DNA from: Desulfopila aestuarii DSM 18488
Lineage (GTDB): Bacteria > Desulfobacterota > Desulfobulbia > Desulfobulbales > Desulfocapsaceae
DNA length: 64,000 nucleotides
Direction: 5' to 3'
Assembly: GCF_900143695.1 (NCBI RefSeq)
Contig: NZ_FRFE01000017.1
Coordinates: 62,001 to 126,000 of the forward strand
In this document: positions 44,113 through 53,640 of the stretch, piece after piece
How positions within the stretch are numbered: position 1 is the stretch's first letter
How the letters are laid out: each line of letters begins with the position of its first letter
Notes under the pieces: generated by a model
What the model saw: the letters and a program-made list of their open reading frames with translations, nothing else
Told to the model about the DNA's origin: nothing
The model's database searches: none
Translations under genes and position numbers: made by a program

Positions 44113-47010
44113 ATGTATCGAAACCGGACTTCAAAGCTGAAGTTACCCGCCATCTTTCGTCGCCTACCATTCGTTCTTCTCTTGCTGTTCGTTGTGAGCT
44201 GGAGTGGCATGGCTCGCGCCACCACTGGAGCGATAGCCGAAACCACCTCCATACGTCTTCAATTGCGATGGCTGCATCAATTCCAGTTTGCCGGTTATTA
44301 CGCAGCTATTAAAGAAGGATACTATAGTGAATCCGGTTTACAGGTAACACTCATTGAGGGCGGCAAAGGAAAGGACACCATCGATGAGGTATTGAATGGC
44401 AATGCCGACTATGGCGTGACTAATGCTGAGATGCTATTACAACGACTCAATGGCAAACCGCTGGTCGCCGTTGCTGCTATTTTTCAGCACTCACCTCTTA
44501 TCTTTGTTGCCAGAAAGAGCAGCGGTATCACCGTCCCCCAGGATCTTTCCGGCAAAATCGTCAAAATGAGCCGGACCAGCCGAGATATCGAGTTGCAAGC
44601 CATGCTCCACGGCGAAGGTGTCAATTTCGACAAGCTTATTCTTCTCGAAGATGTAGCTTCGTATAATGATTACTTCGATCCAAACATTGACGTACTGGCA
44701 GCCTATATCACCAACCAGCCATACTATTTGAAGGAAAAACATATACCCTACACCATCATCTCTCCATCTTCATATGGTATTGACTTCTACGGAGACTGTC
44801 TGTTTACAACGGAAAATGAAGCCAAGACCAATCCTGCCAGGGTCCAGGCCTTTCGTGAAGCAACCGTTAAAGGATGGCACTACGCGCTCGCCCACAAAGA
44901 AGAGATTATTGATCTCATACTCAACACATATCAATCAAAAAAAAGCCGCGAACATCTCCGATACGAAGCGGACGAAATTGAAAAACTCATCCTCGCCGAC
45001 CTGGTCGAGATTGGCCATATGAACCCAGGACGCTGGGAACATATCGCCAAGACGTTCCACCAGTATCAACTCATACCCGACAACTACTCACTCGATGGCT
45101 TTATCTTTTCCGCCGAGCAGGATAAACTGCCGCACTGGATATATCGCGCCCTGATGATACTCGGTGCCGCTACCATCCTCATCACCCTCGGCTGTATCGG
45201 CCTCTTTTTCTTCAACCGGCGACTGCAAAGCGAGATTGCCATTCGCAAAAAAACAGAAATGGCCCTGCATCAGAGTGAAAAATCCCTCCTCAACTACTCT
45301 AAACAGATCGAACAGTTCAGTATCTCTGCAGCCTCGATTCTATCCATACGTGATGAAAAAGCCCTGTTTGCAGAAATGAGTAAGGCTATTATAGAACTTT
45401 CTGATTTCAGTCGAGTGCTCATCCTGCTTTTTAAAGATGAACCACCTTTTCGCGAGTTCATCGGTTCTGCCGGCATTTCTGATGAAGTGCTCGCCAAGAT
45501 CAGGATGACCCACCTCCCGCAGAGCTGGTATGATGATATTTTCGAACTCGGTATCAAGCTTGGCCAGATGAGCTATTATGTTCCACATAACATGAAAAGC
45601 ATTCTCAATCAGGAGGCGGTTTTCTATGGAGAAGGATCTATACCAGACAGAGAAGACATGTGGCACCCACAGGACAACCTCTTCGTTCGGATGAACAATG
45701 AAAAAGGAGAGCTTATTGGCGTAATTTCCGTCGATACTTCGAAGTCCGGTGCCCGCCCTACAGATGAGACGGTCCGGCCCCTTGAGGTGTATGCTGGTCT
45801 CATTTCCCAGATCATCGTTTTAAAACGTGAACACATCAGGAGACAGCAACTCGAACAAAAACTCCGATTCTCCCAGAAGCTTGAAGCTCTTGGTAACCTT
45901 ACCGGAGGAATCGCTCATGATTTCAATAATATTCTTGGCATCATCATTGGAAATGCCGAGCTCGCCCTCCTTGATACGACCGAATCTCACCCGACCTACC
46001 ACAATCTGTCTGAAATACGCAACGCCTGCAACCGGGCACGTGATATTGTTCAACATCTGCTGATGTTCAACCGTAAGTCGGATAAAGAACTTCGCCCCAT
46101 AGCAGTCGCCGATCTCCTCAAAGACTCTCTGCGGTTTCTGCGCACCATCATTCCGCCCAATATTGAGCTGATCAATCAGATCCAGACCATTGATGAACAT
46201 CTTCTTGCCGATCCGCCACAAATATATCAGGCCCTCCTGAATCTTTTTACCAATGGCGTGCAGGCCATGGAGGATACCGGCGGCACGCTCACAATTGCCT
46301 CCAGGACTGAATTACTCCGAGAACCACTGAAATGTTCTACAGGCGAGATTCCACCAGGCCGTTACATCCGGCTGAGCGTCAGCGATACCGGACACGGTAT
46401 TGCCCCTCACCTTATTGAAAAGATATTTGATCCGTATTACACCACTCGGGAGTTCGGCAAGGGAACCGGAATGGGGCTGTCTATCGTTCATGGCATCATC
46501 CAGAGCCATAACGGCGCTATACTGGTTCAATCTTTTGTTGGTCAGGGCACAACGTTCATCCTTTATCTGCCGGTCATTGAAAAGATAGTAGACGAGAAAC
46601 AGGTAACCTCACCCCCCATGTTGCCAGGTGGCAGCGAAAACATTCTGCTGGTTGATGATGATGAAGCACTGCTTGAAGTAGGAATGCTCATGCTGCAAAA
46701 GCTTGGCTATTCGGTGATCACCTACATCGACCCGGAACAAGCCCTGGAATATTTCCGCCAGCACACTGATCATATACAATTGCTGATAACCGATATGACC
46801 ATGCCGGTCATGAGTGGACGTGAGCTTGCCGAAAAGGCACTTGAACTCAAGCCGGATCTTCCGGTATTCCTCTGCACCGGCTACAGCGATAAGATTGATG
46901 AACGCGAAGCAACCCGTATCGGCATCAGTCGCTACTTTGAGAAGCCCCTTGACCCGGTGATTTTTTCGGCAGCAATCCGCAATGTACTGAGCGACCGGCC
47001 TCACTCCTGA
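44113..47010 (+). CDS. Hybrid sensor histidine kinase with NMT1/THI5-like periplasmic sensor
   Basis: A 965-residue kinase. After a signal segment (residues 16-37), a solute-binding domain of the NMT1/THI5/SsuA type (about 45-335) begins with LRWLHQFQFAGYYAAIKEGYY, the family start. One membrane helix (345-367) leads to a GAF-like domain (about 400-570), a kinase core with His602 in GIAHDFNNIL, an ATPase domain with GTGMGLSIVHGI and a C-terminal receiver with LITDMTMPVMSG. The binding domain resembles those for pyrimidine precursors, sulfonates or nitrate, so a small organic or sulfur ligand is likely; which one is unknown. mutY converges on it. Confidence 0.92.
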   Translation: MYRNRTSKLKLPAIFRRLPFVLLLLFVVSWSGMARATTGAIAETTSIRLQLRWLHQFQFAGYYAAIKEGYYSESGLQVTLIEGGKGKDTIDEVLNGNADYGVTNAEMLLQRLNGKPLVAVAAIFQHSPLIFVARKSSGITVPQDLSGKIVKMSRTSRDIELQAMLHGEGVNFDKLILLEDVASYNDYFDPNIDVLAAYITNQPYYLKEKHIPYTIISPSSYGIDFYGDCLFTTENEAKTNPARVQAFREATVKGWHYALAHKEEIIDLILNTYQSKKSREHLRYEADEIEKLILADLVEIGHMNPGRWEHIAKTFHQYQLIPDNYSLDGFIFSAEQDKLPHWIYRALMILGAATILITLGCIGLFFFNRRLQSEIAIRKKTEMALHQSEKSLLNYSKQIEQFSISAASILSIRDEKALFAEMSKAIIELSDFSRVLILLFKDEPPFREFIGSAGISDEVLAKIRMTHLPQSWYDDIFELGIKLGQMSYYVPHNMKSILNQEAVFYGEGSIPDREDMWHPQDNLFVRMNNEKGELIGVISVDTSKSGARPTDETVRPLEVYAGLISQIIVLKREHIRRQQLEQKLRFSQKLEALGNLTGGIAHDFNNILGIIIGNAELALLDTTESHPTYHNLSEIRNACNRARDIVQHLLMFNRKSDKELRPIAVADLLKDSLRFLRTIIPPNIELINQIQTIDEHLLADPPQIYQALLNLFTNGVQAMEDTGGTLTIASRTELLREPLKCSTGEIPPGRYIRLSVSDTGHGIAPHLIEKIFDPYYTTREFGKGTGMGLSIVHGIIQSHNGAILVQSFVGQGTTFILYLPVIEKIVDEKQVTSPPMLPGGSENILLVDDDEALLEVGMLMLQKLGYSVITYIDPEQALEYFRQHTDHIQLLITDMTMPVMSGRELAEKALELKPDLPVFLCTGYSDKIDEREATRIGISRYFEKPLDPVIFSAAIRNVLSDRPHS

Positions 47011-47033
47011 AGTAATACTGGTACTTGTGCCCG

Positions 47034-48164
47034 CTACCGCCCTGCACACGGCTCCAGAAGCAGCTCTGGACAGTAATCGGCAATATATTCCATCAATTTA
47101 CGATGCCCAGCCGGGAACGCGTAACCAACGAGTTCTTCTGCTTCCACCCATCTATAATCCTGGGCTGCTGTCAATTGTGGCCTCGGCTGGATTTCGCTGC
47201 CTGCCAAAGTCACCGCATAGCAATGCAGCACAACCTTGTAGCGGGTATAAAAGTGGATAACACTGGTAATATCGTTGCAAACCTTCACTGGAAACCCGGT
47301 CTCTTCACGATACTCCCGCACCACGGTCTCGGCAGGTTCTTCCCCTTCTTCAAGGCGTCCACCAGGGAACTCCCACAAGCCACCCCAGATATCCTCATTC
47401 TTTCGTTGCTGGATAAACAGTTTCCCTCCACTTTCGAGGACACCGGTGGCCATTTCAATAAGAATGGTTTTTTTGGTGCTGGTCGTGACAGGACGATCGG
47501 CAACCGTTCCACGCTGCCAGGCAAGACAGCCAAAAGCAATAGGACATTTGGAGCAGTCAGGGTTACGCGGCAAGCAGACCAAACCGCCAAAATCCATTAA
47601 TGCCTGATTGAACTGCCGGGCTCTGCCCTTAGGGAGCATTTCCCTGGCAAGTTGTTCAATTTTCTTTCGAGTAGCCCCTGATTTGACCTGACCGTCAATA
47701 TCAAATATCCGGGCATAAACACGAAGAACATTGGCATCCACCACGGGAATGTCTGTATTGCAAGCAATAGAGCTAACTGCAGCAGCCGTGTAGGGGCCTA
47801 TACCCGGCAGCCCCTGAAGCTCGCCAGGATCGCAAGGAATAATTCCGCTATATTCCCATGAAATAATTTTGGCAGCGGCGTGCAGATTTCTTGCTCTTGC
47901 ATAATAGCCGAGTCCCTCCCAGTTTTTTAGGATCTCATGCTCATCCGCAGCGGCTACGGCATGGACATCGGGAAATCGGAGGAGCCATCGATTGAAGTAG
48001 TCTATTCCTCGCTCCATCTGAGTCTGCTGCAGCATAATCTCAGATATCCACACATGGTAAGGGTCATAGGTTTTACGCCAGGGAAGCTGTCGATCGGTAC
48101 GGATAAACCAGTCGAGCAAACGTTGTTGGACCTGCTGTTTATTCTCAAATACGAAATCGTTCAT
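47034..48164 (-). CDS. mutY: A/G-specific adenine glycosylase
   Basis: A 376-residue MutY that removes adenine opposite 8-oxoguanine. Residues 1-225 form the glycosylase: SEIMLQQTQ with the catalytic Glu, LPGIGPYTAAAV helix-hairpin-helix, VVDANVLRVYAR with the catalytic Asp, and an Fe-S motif CLPRNPDCSKCPIAFGC. The C-terminal NUDIX-like domain (from about 240) recognises 8-oxoG and still has GGLWEFPGGRLEEGE and REYREETG. Length is normal. It is a single-gene unit close to the fused Nth-Xth, giving a small oxidative-repair group. Confidence 0.95.
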   Translation of the reverse strand: MNDFVFENKQQVQQRLLDWFIRTDRQLPWRKTYDPYHVWISEIMLQQTQMERGIDYFNRWLLRFPDVHAVAAADEHEILKNWEGLGYYARARNLHAAAKIISWEYSGIIPCDPGELQGLPGIGPYTAAAVSSIACNTDIPVVDANVLRVYARIFDIDGQVKSGATRKKIEQLAREMLPKGRARQFNQALMDFGGLVCLPRNPDCSKCPIAFGCLAWQRGTVADRPVTTSTKKTILIEMATGVLESGGKLFIQQRKNEDIWGGLWEFPGGRLEEGEEPAETVVREYREETGFPVKVCNDITSVIHFYTRYKVVLHCYAVTLAGSEIQPRPQLTAAQDYRWVEAEELVGYAFPAGHRKLMEYIADYCPELLLEPCAGR

Positions 48165-48242
48165 TTATCCTCTAACTGCTCTTTACTCACCACGGTTCTC
48201 AACCCGCCAGTTGAATGATTGGCTAATCTATCGATTTTGAAT

Positions 48243-50648
48243 TTATGCATCATTGAGAATGGTATAGATAGCCTTTCCCAAAGTCTCGACAGAATAGGGC
48301 TTTTTGATATAGGTACCAGCGCCAAAACTTAATGCCCGCCGAACCCGATCATTTTCGGAATAGCCGCTGGCAATCACCACCGGCATTTCCGGCACTACTG
48401 CTTTTATGGCCATAAAGGTATCGAAACCGTCCATACCTGGCGGCATAATCATATCCAGAAGGACGAGGTCTACTGCATTGTCGCGAACATAGGCAACCGC
48501 TTCCTCTCCGCTGGCAGCAGTTGCAACGGTATAATTCAGCCGTTTCAGCATGGCGGAGGCAATCTGCCGCTGTTCGAAGATGTCATCAACAATAAGAAGA
48601 TGTTCACTGTTGCCTGTAAGTGATAATAAATCTGTAGATTGCTCACGAACCGGACTGCTTTCTCGGGTGAGTGGAAAGTACAAGGTGATGACAGAACCCT
48701 TATCAGGTTCACTGTCAATGTCAATATACCCACCATGATCTTTCACCGTACTATACACCACCGCCATGCCAAGACCGGTTCCACTTCGTCCCATTTTTTT
48801 CCGGGTGAAGAATGGCTCAAAAATCTGGGTGACCACTTCCTCAGACATACCAACCCCGGAATCGCTCACAGTAAGGCAAACATAATCCCCTTCCTGCACT
48901 GTATCGTAGCCTTTTATAACGGTATCAACATATACAGCCCTGCTGCTAATAGACAGTGTTCCGCCTTCAGGCATGGCCTCCATTCCGTTAATAATGATGT
49001 TCATCACAGCTTTTTGTAGATGCATTCTGGAACCCATTACATTCCCGGTAAAGTCTGCCAGATCGACATCTAGCACAACCTCAGGATGAGCCTTTTTCAA
49101 CGTTCCAAATTCTGCACTTTCAAGATACCCCTGAACCAGGGAGCGAAATTCGACGACCTCTTTCACTGCCACCCCTCGCCTTGCCAAGGTTAAGAGATCC
49201 TGGACAATGGATGCGGCACGGTCTCCTGACATCTTAATATTCTGCAACGGTTTATAGAGTGGGTCATCCTCCTGCATATCAAGAAGCAGCAATTCTGGAT
49301 AGGTAACAACTCCGGAGAGTATATTATTCAGATCATGGGCAACACCACCAGCAAGGGTCCCCACAGCCTCCATTTTCTTGGCCCGGATAAGTTGATCTTC
49401 AAGTTCCTTACGTAAATCATCAGCTTTGACACGATCAGCTATCTCGTTTTTCAAGCGGGTATTCATATGCACCAGTTCAGCCGTACGTTCCTGAACCCGT
49501 CGACCCATTTCCCGATGAATCTTTTCGAGTGACTTGACCTGACTATCTGCCGTTTCTGCAAGACTATTCAAAGTGCTATATATCGTACTGAACTCCAGGT
49601 AGCTTTCACACTCTTCAGGAATACGATACGTGAGATCGTTGCCTATTTTCCGTGCCTCTATGACAGTCCGTGAGAATGCTCTCGAGAGTCTCACCCCATA
49701 ATAAATAAGCCAGCATGCAAGCAGAACAAGTACGGTGATTGATATGTTCTGAATTGCTTCGAGACGTTGCCGCAACTCCTGCCTATCGACATTCAATGCA
49801 ACCGCAGCATCGTCAAACATAGCGGAGATCTGCTGCTGATTATCAACAAGTTTCTTTTTTAATAATCTTATTTTACCATTATTTTGCAGCAGCCTCCCGA
49901 ATGCTTGCCGGAAATGTTTGCCGATCAAAAGAAGCTCTTCCACCAAAAGGCCATCCTGAGCATCAAGTGAGAAATCCTCAAAGCGAGTAACAGCCCCTGA
50001 AAACTTGGCCATGCGCTGCTGAAAAAGCTCCTCTACACCATCTATGTTTTCAGAAAGCTGCATTTCATAAAAAACGGCGATGACATCGAGCAGATTGTTC
50101 TGCACATATACCGCTGAGTCGATAATTTCCAGTTCGGATGCTGATTTATCAGGATAATTTCTGAAACCACTCCTGGTATTTGAGGGAGGATCGCTATTAA
50201 AGGAAGAAAGGGAGGATTGCAGACTCTCTATATGATACGCATGAATCTGTCGTACATTTGCAACAAGGCGAGGCAGCGTATTTCGGATATCAAGATAGAA
50301 TTGTCTGTTTTCCTCGACCGTCGACAAAAGCGTACTGAAGACATGTTCCCGTTCACGGATAAATCCCGGACGCAGATACTGCGATTCTGCCTCAAGCTCT
50401 TCTACCAGGTCCATCCCTGTTGACAGAAGATTGGCGTAATGCTCCCCTCCGCTGAGTACCATATTCTCGATGGTGACGAGATCGACAAATGTTTTCTGCA
50501 GCTGGAGTATACGATGATACCGGCTTTCAGCTGAATCGTTAACCCGATTAAAATATATATAGATAAAGGCAAGCAGAACCAGGGTAATTACTGAGACGAG
50601 GGAAAGCCCCTGGCTCAGTCGAATTGAACGTATTCTCGCACCTATCAT
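48243..50648 (-). CDS. Hybrid sensor histidine kinase coupled to the selenocysteine rhodanese
   Basis: An 801-residue kinase. Helices at 15-33 and 302-320 frame a helical periplasmic sensor of about 270 residues, with no recognisable family. A HAMP-like linker and coiled coil lead to His438 in GGVAHDLNNIL, an ATPase domain with SDSGVGM and GTGLGMAVVYS, and a C-terminal receiver with LLDMIMPPGMDG. Its ATG overlaps the last codon of the upstream rhodanese selenoprotein by four bases (ATGA), so the kinase is made together with that protein. This suggests it signals the redox or sulfur/selenium state that the rhodanese handles; that is inference. Confidence 0.9.
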   Translation of the reverse strand: MIGARIRSIRLSQGLSLVSVITLVLLAFIYIYFNRVNDSAESRYHRILQLQKTFVDLVTIENMVLSGGEHYANLLSTGMDLVEELEAESQYLRPGFIREREHVFSTLLSTVEENRQFYLDIRNTLPRLVANVRQIHAYHIESLQSSLSSFNSDPPSNTRSGFRNYPDKSASELEIIDSAVYVQNNLLDVIAVFYEMQLSENIDGVEELFQQRMAKFSGAVTRFEDFSLDAQDGLLVEELLLIGKHFRQAFGRLLQNNGKIRLLKKKLVDNQQQISAMFDDAAVALNVDRQELRQRLEAIQNISITVLVLLACWLIYYGVRLSRAFSRTVIEARKIGNDLTYRIPEECESYLEFSTIYSTLNSLAETADSQVKSLEKIHREMGRRVQERTAELVHMNTRLKNEIADRVKADDLRKELEDQLIRAKKMEAVGTLAGGVAHDLNNILSGVVTYPELLLLDMQEDDPLYKPLQNIKMSGDRAASIVQDLLTLARRGVAVKEVVEFRSLVQGYLESAEFGTLKKAHPEVVLDVDLADFTGNVMGSRMHLQKAVMNIIINGMEAMPEGGTLSISSRAVYVDTVIKGYDTVQEGDYVCLTVSDSGVGMSEEVVTQIFEPFFTRKKMGRSGTGLGMAVVYSTVKDHGGYIDIDSEPDKGSVITLYFPLTRESSPVREQSTDLLSLTGNSEHLLIVDDIFEQRQIASAMLKRLNYTVATAASGEEAVAYVRDNAVDLVLLDMIMPPGMDGFDTFMAIKAVVPEMPVVIASGYSENDRVRRALSFGAGTYIKKPYSVETLGKAIYTILNDA

Positions 50649-51457
50649 TGTTTCTCTAATGACACCGTTGGATAATCAGCCTTGATCCAGCCACGCATAC
50701 CATACTGCAAGCCGAATACTTGGTTATATCCATACTTATGGAGATAACGTGCGGCATATTCATCACGGTTTCCCGTTTCGGTGATAACTATTATCGGGGA
50801 ATCTACAGGGATTTTTTTTCGAAAATCATCACGTTGCAAATCATCGAGAAATCCACTTACGGTTTGGCAACTGCTTCGTATTACCAGAGGCGCCTCGGCC
50901 CCTTCCGGCACTCTTTCAGTCCGAAGGTCAAGCAAGGTTAAAAGGGGTAAGCCATTTTCAGACAAGCAACCACTTTTCTCGGCTACACCCATCCTTTGTT
51001 TCACATCTTCTGCACTCAAAAAAATTGTCTTGTACTCAGGTAGTTTTTCATCGCTTACTACCGGTAATCCGGCTCCAATCCAATCTTTCAACCCTCCATT
51101 GTATATCTTGACATTCGTGTAGCCGTATTCCTTGATGGCGACCGCCACCTTATACGAGAATACTCACCGGTGCCCTATACAATAGGTAATGATAAGTCGA
51201 TTTTTGTCTTCACCAAGTTCAGTATACCGATCATCGATGACATTCCACGGGATGTTCATCGAACCTGGTATCGATTGGTGATGGAAAATGATTTCGTCCA
51301 GGGTGTTCAGTAGAGTAAAATCTATTTTTCCACTGCTACGCTGTACGAGCATATCCTGTAACTCGTCGGTGACTACCACCGGAAAACGCTCAAACGCCTG
51401 AGCTTTTCCTGCAAAAAAAAGGCAGGCAACCAGAAACAGAAAACTTATTTTCTGCAT
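50645..51457 (-). CDS. Exported tandem rhodanese selenoprotein (Sec at residue 98)
   Basis: A 270-residue frame from the ATG at 51457 with one in-frame TGA at 51164-51166. A signal peptide (MQKISFLFLVACLFF, cleavage after AQA) precedes two rhodanese domains. Domain 1 (about 30-135) has YCIGHRU, with Cys93 and Sec98, then VAVAIKEYGYTNVKIYNGGLKDW, which continues the domain in the same frame past the TGA. Domain 2 (about 150-265) has ITETGNRDEYAARYL where the active Cys is Thr, so it is probably inactive. A SECIS-like hairpin with a GGTC loop follows the TGA. It probably handles sulfane sulfur or a selenium analogue in the periplasm. The stop overlaps the start of a hybrid kinase and is backed by an immediate TAG. 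Confidence 0.88.
51134..51149 (-). promoter_or_regulatory. Bacterial SECIS hairpin of the rhodanese selenoprotein
   Basis: Six base pairs (GGTGGC / GCCATC, one G:U) close a GGTC tetraloop, the same apical loop as in E. coli fdhF. The loop starts 20 bases after the TGA, close to the 18 in fdhF. Confidence 0.85.
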
Positions 51458-51835
51458 GGATTCTCCCTATTCACATGAACCTCTACGCAAAGGAAACTGC
51501 AGCGCTAACCATATCGCCGGCACAAGACAGTAACATATTACCCTGCCATGTTCTCCAACAAAACGCTGCCGCTTTTTCGCCTCACAAGGACATCGCGACC
51601 ATAGTCTTCATTTGCTTCTAAAAAGAGATTTACAGGTAAACCGACTCACGCTGACAAAAAATTTCATTATCAAAAGTGTCATGATGTTGATCATTATAAA
51701 GAAGTTGTTACCACGACCAGTGATGTTGTAAGAATCACTCAATTGAATACGCTCTTTTCTTGTTTCCTTCGATAAATAGACTATAGTCGAAACCTCAAGG
51801 AACACCAATCTACTTACACTTTACCAAATAGTACT
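51458..51835. other. Divergent intergenic region, rhodanese operon / S4 gene
   Basis: About 375 bases with no credible gene or repeat. It should hold promoters for both flanking units; none stands out clearly. Confidence 0.5.
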
Positions 51836-52057
51836 ATGACCACCGCAACTCCTGTTATTATCAAACAACTCCCCATCCGCCTCGGCCAGTTTCTGAAAAT
51901 TGCCAACCTTGTCCAGGATGGCTTTGAAGCCAAGATCCGAATACAGCATGGAGAAGTTCTGCTGAACGGAGCGGTGGAAACCCAAAGGGGTAAACAGCTG
52001 CAGAAAGACGATATCGTCACATTTGCAAGCCAAGACTATCTGGTTCAAATCAGTTAA
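51836..52057 (+). CDS. S4-like RNA-binding protein (YbcJ type)
   Basis: A 73-residue single S4-like domain protein. The core IRLGQFLKIANLVQDGFEAK and the RNA-binding loop GEVLLNGAVETQRGKQLQKDDIV match the YbcJ/YaaA group. It probably binds structured RNA; no specific role is known. No good ribosome-binding site precedes the ATG. It converges on the cyclase gene 11 bases away. Confidence 0.85.
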   Translation: MTTATPVIIKQLPIRLGQFLKIANLVQDGFEAKIRIQHGEVLLNGAVETQRGKQLQKDDIVTFASQDYLVQIS

Positions 52058-52068
52058 GCCCACTTGCA

Positions 52069-53640
52069 TTAGCTCTTTTCGTTTGCAACCTCTTGCTCTG
52101 ATATAACGGAATAGACCTGGATATCCTGATCGAGCCCCCGCAATAGTCTGGCACCTTCTTTTTTAATGGCATACGTTCCGGAAACGTCCCTGCTCACGCT
52201 TTCCGTAATGAGAATCTGGCCTGAGTTGGTTTCCGAGGCAAGGCGTTGAGCAATGTTGACGTTAGTACCTATGACGGTGAAATCCAACCTCTTTTCAGAG
52301 CCTACATTGCCAAGGTAGACCTCACCGCTGCTAATCCCAATGCCTATGCCAATTTGGGTAAACCATGAAGAATTCTCGACCCATTTCCCGCGCAGTTCTT
52401 CGAACCCTTTAAGTATTTTCACCGCTGCGCCCACCGCTGCAACAGCAGGAGCATCTATTGCGACCGGAGCCCCGAACAACACCAGGGCCGCATCACCCAT
52501 AAATTTATCAAGCGTCCCTTGGGCGTTAAAGATGATATTCGTGAAAAGTTCGAAGAACTGATTGAGAAAACGGCGCAGTTCCTCAGGTGAGATATGCTGG
52601 ACAAGGCCGGTGAAATTTCTGATGTCTGCAAACAGAACCGTGAGATTTTTCACCTCTCCCACATCTATCATGCGCTCTTCCCGGTTGAGCAGGAACTCAG
52701 CTACCTCCGGGGCAACATACTGCTCGAAAAGAGTTCGTAAACGAACGGCCTGTTCCCTCTCGAAGATCGACATAACGTTTTCAAGCGCCATGATAGCCTG
52801 ACTGCAGATGACCGAAAGCATCTCCATGTCCGCCTGGCTATATTCAATATTGACGTCCCGGTCGCTGATATTCACCACACCTGCCACTTCCCCCCTGAGG
52901 GTGAGTGGATAGGAGATGGACGCAGCGATTTCTTTTCTCTGCAACAGATTGGCAAACGGCGTAGCATCCTGTGTTCGACGATTAAGTATCAACGGTTCTC
53001 CGTGGGCAAACACCCAGCCCGCAATTTTTTCACCGGGCTGCAGCCGCACCGTTTCCGCTATCTGCTCTTCGATTCCTTTGGAGGCAACTATCCGTAACTC
53101 GCCGTTAACCTTATCAAGCATCATAAGGGAGACACTTGACGGGGAGAGTTCATTATAAATGGTATTAACAAGCTCGACATAGATATCGCCGGAAGTCGTA
53201 GCTGTGAGAAACTTCTTACCTAACTGGTACAATGGGATCAGCGTTTTAAGTCGAGTGTTTTCTTCTCGTAGCCTGGTGATGGAAAGTGCGCCTACTACTC
53301 TTTTTAAAAGATTTTCAGTGCTGACCGGTTTTTCCAATACCCCGATGTAACCGCTATTCATGGCATCGATCACCAACCGTACATCAGCATGGGCCATCAC
53401 CAATATTCCAATAATATTTGGATCCATTTGCCGCAACATGGAAAATGTTTCCAAGCAATCCGCTCCCGAGAGCTCACCATTGACCAGAACGAGGTCGAAT
53501 CGCTTTTTTCCAGCGGCCTCCACAGCCTGCTCTCCGTTACTGGCGCAAGACACCTCATGTCCTATACCGCCAAGAACATTGCGGCACAGATCAGCAAATA
53601 CTGCCTCATTATCAACCACCAGTATCTTTCGTAAAAACAT
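52069..53640 (-). CDS. Degenerate receiver - GAF - class III adenylate/guanylate cyclase
   Basis: A 523-residue soluble protein with three domains. The N-terminal receiver (1-125) keeps Lys104 (VLEKPVS), but the phospho-accepting Asp is Asn54 (LVLVNGELSG), the acidic pair is DN (residues 10-11), and the Ser/Thr switch is Met82, so it probably cannot be phosphorylated. A GAF domain (about 150-290) follows. The cyclase domain (about 320-510) has the two metal Asp residues in LFADIRNFTG and FMGDAALVLFG and the block FTVIGTNVNIAQRL. It should make cAMP (or cGMP) in response to a GAF ligand rather than phosphorylation. Confidence 0.9.
   Translation of the reverse strand: MFLRKILVVDNEAVFADLCRNVLGGIGHEVSCASNGEQAVEAAGKKRFDLVLVNGELSGADCLETFSMLRQMDPNIIGILVMAHADVRLVIDAMNSGYIGVLEKPVSTENLLKRVVGALSITRLREENTRLKTLIPLYQLGKKFLTATTSGDIYVELVNTIYNELSPSSVSLMMLDKVNGELRIVASKGIEEQIAETVRLQPGEKIAGWVFAHGEPLILNRRTQDATPFANLLQRKEIAASISYPLTLRGEVAGVVNISDRDVNIEYSQADMEMLSVICSQAIMALENVMSIFEREQAVRLRTLFEQYVAPEVAEFLLNREERMIDVGEVKNLTVLFADIRNFTGLVQHISPEELRRFLNQFFELFTNIIFNAQGTLDKFMGDAALVLFGAPVAIDAPAVAAVGAAVKILKGFEELRGKWVENSSWFTQIGIGIGISSGEVYLGNVGSEKRLDFTVIGTNVNIAQRLASETNSGQILITESVSRDVSGTYAIKKEGARLLRGLDQDIQVYSVISEQEVANEKS

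Noticed and set aside
48560-48600. Receiver of the rhodanese-coupled kinase as another degenerate one
   Set aside because: The phospho-Asp (LLDMIMPPGMDG), acidic pair and Lys are all present.
50645-51457. Two separate genes or a frameshifted pseudogene in the rhodanese region
   Set aside because: The frame is continuous across the TGA, the second half begins in the middle of the first rhodanese domain, and a SECIS hairpin follows. Sec read-through explains it better.
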